The translations under genes and the position numbers were made by a program. The notes below the pieces were generated by a model. That model worked only from the letters and a program-made list of their open reading frames with translations. It did no database searches and was not told the origin of the DNA. Below, piece after piece: positions 56,461-64,000 of a stretch of 64,000 bases of DNA. This DNA is from Choristoneura fumiferana. Its lineage: Eukaryota > Arthropoda > Insecta > Lepidoptera > Tortricidae. The first letter of the stretch is position 1, and every line of letters begins with the position of its first letter. The stretch covers positions 5,895,880-5,959,879 of the forward strand of contig NC_133501.1 in the NCBI RefSeq assembly GCF_025370935.1, read 5' to 3'.

Positions 56461-57223
56461 GGTTTCACGGGATACCCGTAAAGTAACAAACTTGGAGTTG
56501 AAATAAAAAATACAAAAAGAGTACAAAAAACCAATCATAAAAGTAATTAATATTTTATAACAATACCAAATTATCACACATAACAATAAAAAAAAAGAAA
56601 AAAAAAGAATTGAGAAAATTTAGAGTGATGGACTGAACGAATGCCAGAACCGTAACCGACGTCTTTGGCTGCAACGACTTTGAGCCTCACGCACAACCCT
56701 CGACCTCAAAACCTCAAAGCTCATAATTACTTCCATTCGACACCGTATTGTTATTACATTCATTAACTAATGCCGGTTCGCTTCATTAAAATTAACGAGA
56801 TCGTTAATTTTTGACCGGCATCAGTGACAAGGGTCAAGTTTGTACGGGATGTTGCTTCTGCAGAGTCTGGCCCTTTATTTGACACCCTTTCACATGATGT
56901 CTCTGACTAGCTAATATCATGTAGCTTCACTTGTAACTATGTACCTATTAGTGTAATTAAAAAAAATACGTCTTGGATTCCTTTAACGTTGTTATATAAG
57001 ACACCAGCGTCAAATGTCCAAGTGTGCATGTAAGTATTCCCATCGTATTTTTGCCTTTGAATGTACAGAACCTCTTTATGTGGGAGCTCGATTCGCATTT
57101 GGGTGGTTTTTGGGATCGTACCTCCATTGGTAAAAACTTAACCCTCATAGGATCACTTTGTTGACCCTCTGTCTATTTGTCTGTCAATATCCATTCTCAG
57201 ATCAAATACTCAGTGAAATAAAA

Positions 57224-57580
57224 GAATTTCCTTGCTCACCCGCGACCTTATGATAGTTAAGTTTATGCAAAATATGCGTGTTCATGCAGTTCCAAATATG
57301 CGTGTTCATGCAGTTCCTCCGTCTCCACACTGTTAGAGCACACACACATCGCACAAACCCATCTATCACCACCACCACACTACACTGACGCGTTTCGAAC
57401 TCAACCAGTCTGTCTAACATTTGGCGGCATGATGGCGCGTCAGTGTAGTGTGGTGGTGGTGATAGATGGGTTTGTGTCATTTGTGTGTGTTCTTACAGTG
57501 TGGAGGTGGAGGAACTGGATGAACACACATATCTTGCATAAGCGCAACTAATATTAGGTTGCGGGTGAGCAAAGAAATTG
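57224..57580. mobile_element. Long fold-back element
   Basis: About 355-bp inverted repeat: TTTCCTTGCTCACCCGCGACC at the left versus GGTTGCGGGTGAGCAAAGAAA at the right. The inner arms ATCTATCACCACCACCACAC / GTGTGGTGGTGGTGATAGAT are perfect over 20 bp and continue through ACTGACGCG. A diverged half copy is at 60015-60110. Confidence 0.85.
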
Positions 57581-57669
57581 TTTTAGTTCATTCATTTGAT
57601 TTTCATCAGTCTGGACCATCAGTCCGTCAGTCCGAGAGGGTTATACGGTAATTGTGTCGTCATTCAGAC

Positions 57670-57815
57670 CAGTACCACTACCATGAGTTTACAGTGACCT
57701 TACTCGATAGCGACAGCGTAAATTATTTGTAGAGGCGCTGTACAATTCTCCATACAAATAATTTACGCCGTCGCTATCGAGTACGGTCAATGTAAACTCA
57801 TGGTAGTGATACAGA
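57670..57815. mobile_element. Hairpin MITE, CACTACCATGAGTTTACA termini
   Basis: AGTACCACTACCATGAGTTT at the left and AACTCATGGTAGTGATAC at the right. The arms include ACTCGATAGCGAC and its complement, and TAAATTATTTGTA with TACAAATAATTTA. Confidence 0.85.
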
Positions 57816-58944
57816 ATGATGGACTAAACTGACACTAGAATGAGCCTGTAACTGAAGTCAAAACTGACCTAACGATACTAACGCCATCTAGCGACATTCA
57901 CCTGTCAAGGAAACGTCATTTCACCTGCAGCCTGCTGCATTGCACCTGTCAAGCAATGACGTTTTGCTCCGGTTTCAGAATAACTAAGAAAAGGATTCGT
58001 TTGGTCCGCGGCCGCGGCCGCAGCCCGGGGTAGTGGGTTCATCGCTCGCTAACACATTTACGGCATGTTTCACATTTTGCCCACCAATATCTTAAAAAGC
58101 CTTTTTTTAATACAAAACACTCCCCAAACTACAAACAACCTTAACGCCACAGTTTCAAAGTTCAACTTAAAACAGCGCTTGGATTGTTTAGCACGCGTCA
58201 ACTCAAGCAGAATTCAGCACTGTCGCTTTTGCAAAGAGTCTGAAATGCTTTGACGCTTTTTGTTTGGAAAATTTTCAGTGGATTCGGAGCTTTATGTCAA
58301 GCTGGTAAGGTCAGGTTTTGTTTGGGTGCGTTTGCAAATTTTCACCCTCACTTTGGGTTAAGCGCGTATACAGGGGGATTTAAATTTTTAATTTTATAGT
58401 CGGCCTCTTTGGTACTAAAAATAGGTCTAAATAGGTTTCGCGAGCATGGCCGCTGGACCCGCCATTCGTTTAATCCCCGAATTCCAGCGACTAAACAAAT
58501 ACGAGAAAAACAAGTCGGGTTACAAACAGATTTATAAAATCGTTACAAAGTATTTTTATTTTACTCTAGCTGCTGCCTGCGGCTTCGTTCGTGTTATATC
58601 AGTTTTTTGACTCCCGAGGAGTGCTATAAGTTAGACTATGTCTGTGGCCTTGTAGATTTCAGACGAATGGAAAGATTTTGATGTGGGATTTTTACGTGAA
58701 AGCAAAATTTCTTGCGGTCATTCTAATCTCTGTTTCATTAAAATAAGTTCAGCCTTTATTATATATTGAGCTTCAAAATGACATGTCGTGGGTTTTCGCT
58801 TCGGACTTCGCTCGTATCCGTTTTTTTTTAACTTGCACTATAACTTTTTCAGTATTTACCATGAGTTTAGTACCACCGGCTAAGAAACTTATATTAAAAG
58901 TGTGTGTGTATGAAGAAATTTAATAGTGTTGCGCGATAGAATCT

Positions 58945-59225
58945 GAAATACGGAAATTCGTCGAAGAACTAAAGTCACTGACATAGCTGGAAAAATATGC
59001 AAGTTGAAGTGGCAACGGGCGGGCTACATCTCTCGCAGAACAATAACCGTGGGGCGACCACGAAAACCGAAAAGACAAGCGTTGGCAGGCCTCCCACCAG
59101 GTGGGTGACATCGTGAGAGTTGCGGGAAACCGATGGATGCAAGTGGCGAGTAGTCGTTCACTGTGGTGTTCTAAGGGGAAGGCCTTTGTTCAGCAGTGGA
59201 CGTCTTTTGGCTGATGATGATGATG
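58945..59225 (+). pseudogene. Non-LTR retrotransposon ORF2 C-terminus, multiply broken
   Basis: Across frame breaks the plus strand preserves KLKWQRAGYISRRTI-like, GRPRKPKRQALAGLPPG-like and VGRPPTRWV-like residues, then a WMQVASSRSLW-like end. It runs into GATGATGATG at 59214-59235, the simple 3' end common to this LINE group. Confidence 0.65.
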
Positions 59226-61878
59226 ATGATGATGATGTGTGTGTGATCCTAAGCCGCACTAGAACCGTGTAGGTGTAGGTAGTTCCTATTATTATGATTG
59301 CGGGTAGGTGAACTTACAAAATAAGCACCAGTCTTGATCCAACCTCGTAGTTAAATTGATAAGTTTTCATATCAGGACTTGGCGCAGTCGGTAGGATACG
59401 ACCCTACGCTCCAAAATGTCTGTCATTCTGAGAGAAAGCCTGTGTCCTGCAAGACGTATATAGGCAGAAATTATAGTTTTATCATATGTACATAGTATCA
59501 ATACCGAACAATGTATAATTCATGAAAATTTTACATATTAAGAAAGCCTTCTGTTTACTCAGGCCCACAAATCATGCGTAATTCTCCCGCTCGCAAAACA
59601 TTCAGTTTCCCGCGAGAAATGCTTGTTTGAGGATGGAGTTCAACTGTGTCTAAACCAACAATCACTCGTGGCTGCCACATAAACATTCCATTCCATCACA
59701 GTCGTTCCCTCATGACTGAGGATCGTGGTCGTCATCGAGCGGTCTAAATTCGGATACGGTTCAAGACAGTCTGTCTCTTTTTTGTAAATTCGGCAACGCG
59801 CCAATGTCTCGCATTGAACCGTGCGCATTCTTGGCACTGATGGTCTTTCCGAAAGCGCAGATTGTAAAAAAAGTGACATGTTACAGAGCTATTTGCGGCC
59901 TAATTACAGAATAAATTCCCGCCCCAATTGTAATGTCACAAACTACCTAATATTTTTAGTCTTACAATTCTACTGGTTTGGTGAACGGTTGTGTTGCTCC
60001 GATGATGAACTCTGTTTGAGTTCGAAACGCGTCAGCGTATTGTGGTGTTGGTGATATTTGGGTTGGTGTGATGTGTGGGTGTTCTTACAGGCTGAATACG
60101 GAGGATATAGTTTGGGTGACAATGCAAGTACAGTCAGCAAAAAAATCTTGTACTAAAAATTTCATTTTTATGGTTAGGTTATTTAGAGAGGGAGGAAAAC
60201 GAGCAAGCGGGTCATCTGATGGGAAATGATCAACGCCACCCTTGAATACCAACTACTCGAGGAGAGTCATTGGTTCGTTTCCGGCCTTTTAAGAAAGTAA
60301 GCTCTTTACTTTTTGCATTTATTTAATGTACATTATAATGTTTTGGACTACAAGGTAACGACCAGGTACTTCTATTAATCTTGTCAATTTAAGGGTTAAA
60401 AGGAGTAAGTTTTTAAACTACTGCCAGTTTAAGCTAGAATAGTTCAATTTGAAAGTAACGCGACAATTTATGGCGGCGCAAATGACGGCGCAGCGCGTAG
60501 GTTCGGCATCACCCTGTAGCGCGGTTCGTTAGCCTCCCCCCCCCTCCCCACCAGCGGCGCAAGGCACGAGCGATCATTTTTAATTAGGTATTCAGAAATA
60601 TATTAATAAAGTTTATTGAATCAGCCTAATCGTGCCAAGTGTGTTACCTACCAATCCCTCTAATATTATAAATGTGAAAGTTTGTAAGTCTGTTTGTTTG
60701 AATACTTTATCCAGTCTAAACCGCTGAACCGATTTAGATGAGTTTCGGTATCTGAGGGTTTACGCTCCGGAAGTAATTCACATGTATAAATAGTATTTGT
60801 TATAGAAAAAGTCTCCACGATAGAAAAACTTCCTTTAAATAACAATTACCAATATATTAATAGTAAGTGTAAAGAATGTTGCCTTTGCATCAGGTTTTTT
60901 ATATTCCTGGTCAACCTTTAAAATACGCTCGCAAAAATGTTTCAATGCGATTTCTCGCTCGCTCCCCCTCCTTGTCCCACTCCGTCCGCTCGACTCGATT
61001 TCACCCAACATTTTCGCACAATTTCCACCTCACTGCCCTCCCAATAGTAACCCTTCGCCGTTGCCATAAAGGCCTATTCCCTTTGCCTAATGCCCAGATC
61101 CGCACTGAACTGTGCTTTAAGCCCGGCTTTTTGGCGCGTTTGCGCATATGATAATACCCGAGTGAGTTGTCCTTCCATTAGGACAGGTATCAACGATGTT
61201 TTACCTGAAAACAACCAATGTACTAAATTTAGTACGTACGCTTTGTCATGACACACTCAAAGTTACCAGTGAAAGGATGAAAACCATAGTCCAAACAGGC
61301 CGAAAACGAAAGAAAGAACAAAAAAGAAACATAATATATTTATAACAGCAGTGACACATTATACAGGTTAGAAATAAACTAATCTCGATATATATTCGTT
61401 TATTGACTTCATTATTATGTATTAGTTTGTGTACCTATGTATGTGTATTTGAAATGTTTTTTTTTATTTTATTTAAATTTCGGTTCTTTTACCTTTTCAT
61501 TGTACTTGTAGTGTCTACTCTTGTCTGATATCCTGTCAATCGTTCAAAGGTTAACTGGAAGAGATCCCTTTAAGGGATAAGTTCGCCTTTGTACATCTTA
61601 TTATCCTTTGTTATGTTATTTTCATGTGTTATTATGGACAATAAGAGTTTTACAATACAATACTAATCAAAAAGACAACTACTGAAATTTTACTGGTTTC
61701 TTGACACGTTGCTTGCGTATGATACACATGCGTGAGTTGTCCTTCCATTGGGACAGGTATATCAACGTTGTTTATCCTAAAACGGCTTAGTATACGGTCA
61801 GCAGCACCAATATCTGACACAACAAAGCATAAACACGACTCTATTTCTAGGGCCGAAAGGATGTCAGAACTTTTTTCC

Positions 61879-62083
61879 GGGTACTGCCTTTACGCAACGT
61901 AACGTTTGGCAAACTTCATACGTCAAACGTTTTCATTTCACAAACTCTTAAACTGTAAATATGTCAGGATTTATTTCAGGGCCATCGTGTAGAACCCTCT
62001 AGGTTAGATTAGGTTAATTTTATAAAAATCCTGAAATATTTACAGTTTCAGAAATGTTAAATAGTTGGGAACCAAACCAAACC
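61879..62083. mobile_element. Short GGG-ended element, inverted relative of 54204-54414
   Basis: Left end GGGTACTGCCTTTACGCAAC; the right end is about 62083 (ACCAAACC). It shares AACGTTTGGCAAAC, AAACTGTAAATATGTCAGGA and the GGGCCATCGTGTAGAACC block with the reverse strand of 54204-54414. The TSD is unclear because the site is T-rich. Confidence 0.65.
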
Positions 62084-62538
62084 ATTTTTTTTCATGCTCC
62101 GCTGTGGCATGACATGTTTCTTGTGGATGATATAATACCCGTGCGTGAGGTGTCCTTCCTTAAACAGATAATATAAACGGTGATTTAACCTCAAATGTCT
62201 CAAAAAGACCATATACAGCATCTCAGTAATACAGTATCAGGCACAACATAGTGTGCATAAATATCTGATACGGCTCAATTTTTAGGGCCGGTAGGAAGTG
62301 TCACAAATTTTTGTATCCTCCGCTGTCGCATGTATTAATGCAGGTGACTGTACTAAATTTAGTATTTACTTACAGCCATGTCATATTCAAAGCCAGTTTG
62401 ACGACCATATTCAATCCAAATGGGCCGAAAATTTAATCTCAAAGAGGTCAAACTATTGAAAGTTTTGAAGGCTTTTTGGCACATTGCTTGTGGATAATAA
62501 AGTCCGTGCGTGAGTTGTCCTTTAATCAGGACAGGTAT

Positions 62539-62840
62539 CATCATCATCCCACCTATATGTCCACTGGGCACAGGCCTCCTCTCAGAACAAGGAGGGCTTG
62601 GGCCATAGTTCCCACCGGGCCCAGTGCGGATTGGGAACTTCACAAGCACCATTGAATTGCTTCGCAGGTTTGTGCAGGTTTCCTCACAATGTTTTTCCTT
62701 CACCGCAAAGCGCGTGGTAAATTTCAAATGTAATTCCGCACTTGAATTTCGAAAAACTCAGAGGTGCGAGCCGGGGTTTGAACCCACGACCCTCTGCTTG
62801 AGAGGCGATAGGTCAAACCACTAGGCTACCACGGCTTTTC
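62539..62840 (-). mobile_element. tRNA-derived SINE (family 2), full copy with target duplication
   Basis: Minus strand: GCCGTGGTAGCCTAGTGGTT head, B box GTGGGTTCAAACCCCGGCTC, AAATTTACCACGCGCTTTGC, GAAGTTCCCAATCCGCACTG, and a GATGATGATGA-type 3' end. Flanked by CAGGTAT at 62532-62538 and 62842-62848. Confidence 0.88.
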
Positions 62841-62964
62841 TCAGGTATATCAACCTCAAAACAACTAATGTACTAAATCTAGTACATACGCTTACTCAAA
62901 GGCCATAGCACACTCAAAGGCCAGTGATACTTGTGATGTAAGATATCAATTGCCATATTATTGC

Positions 62965-63226
62965 AGGTGGTAGGACCTTGTGCAAGGTCCGCTCGGATTG
63001 CTACCACCATCTTGCTCGCTAATCCTGCCGTGAAGCAGCAGTGCTTGCACTGTTGTGTTTCGGCGAGGGAGAGTAAGACAGCCGGTGAAATTACTGGCAC
63101 GTGAGGCAATCACTCCTCAGGTTCAACGCGTCTGCAATACCCCTGGTGTTGCAGATGATTATGGGAGGTGGTGATCTCTTACCATTAGGAGACCCACTTG
63201 ATCGTTTGCCATCCAGTCGTATAAAA
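62965..63226 (+). repeat. Retroelement 3' region, second copy of 22805-23290 type
   Basis: GGTGGTAGGACCTTGTGCAA through GGTGTTGCAGATGATTATGG and CATCCAGTCGTATAAAAAAA. It ends just before the MITE at 63241. Confidence 0.75.
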
Positions 63227-63240
63227 AAATAATATTGTAA

Positions 63241-63382
63241 GGGGCTGTTTCACCATCCATTGATTAGCGTTAACGACGGTTAAATGTCCGTGCCGTCGTC
63301 CGTCTATTCGAACAAAACAAATAGAGACGGCCTCACACCTAAACGCCAATTAACACTAATCATTGGATGGTGAAACAGCCCC
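63241..63382. mobile_element. Hairpin MITE GGGGCTGTTTCACCATCC, TAA duplication
   Basis: 142 bp, same termini and internal AAACAAATAGAGACGGC as 17456-17596. TAA at 63238-63240 and 63383-63385. Confidence 0.88.
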
Positions 63383-63489
63383 TAAATCTATAAAAAAATA
63401 TATATCTCGTTGAGTTTCTTGTCGGATTCTCTCAACAGAGGTTTTTTCCGAACCGGTGGTAGATTTTTTTTTTCGTTCAAGTGTTTGTT

Positions 63490-63745
63490 CTAGCCGACTT
63501 TGGGAAAGAACTGCTAAGCTGAATGGGACTGGGCTGGACACGTCTGTCGCATGCACCCAGAGGTGGGCTCACCCAGTCACTTGGTGGGCACCGGAGGACA
63601 GCCATCGACGGCGAGGTAGATCGAGAAGGAGATGGCGGGACGATTTGGACGCGTATGCAAGGGATGCCTGACATTTGCGCTGAACCGGAGTTTAGAGATC
63701 AAGAGGTAAGGCCTTGCCAACAGTGGGACACTACTGCACGCTAGT
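63490..63745 (+). pseudogene. Non-LTR retrotransposon ORF2 C-terminus, frameshifted
   Basis: The plus strand across frames reads AKLNGTGLDTSVACTQRWAH then PVTWWAPEDSHRRRGRSRRR and WRDDLDAYARDA. After a shift it reads PDICAEPEFR. The WWAP.D..R.RGRP..RW.DDLD pattern is that of LINE ORF2 termini. It ends QWDTTAR-stop near 63744. Confidence 0.8.
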
Positions 63746-64000
63746 AAAAAAAAGTGCATGTTATAATGGCCTAAATTGGATAAAGATATTGTGACTTGAC
63801 TAGTCGCACATTTTTACTAAAACAATAAAGCGTATTTACTGAGCCTCTACTTACTACCTTGAAGTTTGTGGTTGTATCAAAAATACAGGATGTATTTAGA
63901 CAGCTGATATGCGCTACACCTGTCAATGTGCGCCCCCGAGACCGCCACATAACGTGACAGACGAAACTAGGACGAAACAATTACCAAGCTACAGCCACAC

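Larger units (their letters stand above)
61145..62950. repeat. Local array of GTGAGTTGTCCTTCCATTAGG repeats with insertions
   Basis: The block (GTG)CGTGAGTTGTCCTTCCAT then GGACAGGTATATCAAC recurs at about 61160, 61732, 62141 and 62508, each followed by ACCTCAAAACAAC- and GTACTAAATTTAGTAC-type blocks. The array is interrupted by a LINE tail (61340-61665), a GGG element (61879-62083) and a SINE (62539-62840). Confidence 0.75.
18151..64000. other. Long repeat-rich tract, no convincing host exon
   Basis: I looked on both strands for RRM1 of the TIAR gene (YVGNL, NDPYAFVEF, VNWATSPG) and for other conserved proteins and found none. The open frames are from transposons, microsatellites or fold-back arms. 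The tract is either the first introns of the TIAR gene or an intergenic region. Individual repeats are listed separately. Confidence 0.6.

Overview
This is animal, almost certainly lepidopteran (moth or butterfly), nuclear DNA. The evidence is the repeat load: fossil non-LTR retrotransposons, tRNA-derived SINEs, Helitron-like elements ending in CTAG, many small hairpin MITEs, and repeats with TTAGG-like words. There are no operons, and coding sequence makes up under 2% of the window.

The one host gene I can support lies on the minus strand between about 18150 and 391. It is the 3' two thirds of a TIA-1/TIAR-type RNA-binding protein, the Drosophila Rox8 orthologue. Seven coding exons (18150-18063, 13141-13066, 12406-12304, 6547-6367, 5058-4929, 3271-3054, 604-391) join in phase into one frame of 335 residues plus a stop. 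They encode RRM2, RRM3 and a Gln/Tyr/Gly-rich C-terminal tail. Two successive C-terminal exons each carry seven Gly-Gly-Val repeats. Reading through the donor at 3053 gives a shorter alternative end, Gly-Ser-Val-His-stop. RRM1 and the start codon were not found; they should lie at higher coordinates, probably beyond the window.

The introns (0.66 to 5.8 kb) are full of repeats. A LINE tail abuts the acceptor of the exon at 3271, and a SINE sits just upstream of the exon at 12406. From 18151 to 64000 I find no convincing host exon. This stretch is either a very large 5' intron of the same gene or intergenic DNA. It holds layered mobile-element debris, microsatellites and many fold-back elements.

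The most striking non-genic signal is a group of elements that begin and end with GGG/CCC or GG/CC and are flanked by 9-bp target-site duplications: 10021-10910, 19881-20833, 34787-35834, 41124-41824, and the shorter relatives 54204-54414 and 61879-62083. The body of each is built from one short word repeated on both strands (CATAAT/ATTATG, TTCCGA/TCGGAA, GGCGAAA/TTTCGCC). Several also carry a shared GGTTAGGTTAGG...GCGAC module. The TSD size and termini suggest non-autonomous Mutator-like elements, but the word-filled bodies are unusual and deserve genome-wide study.
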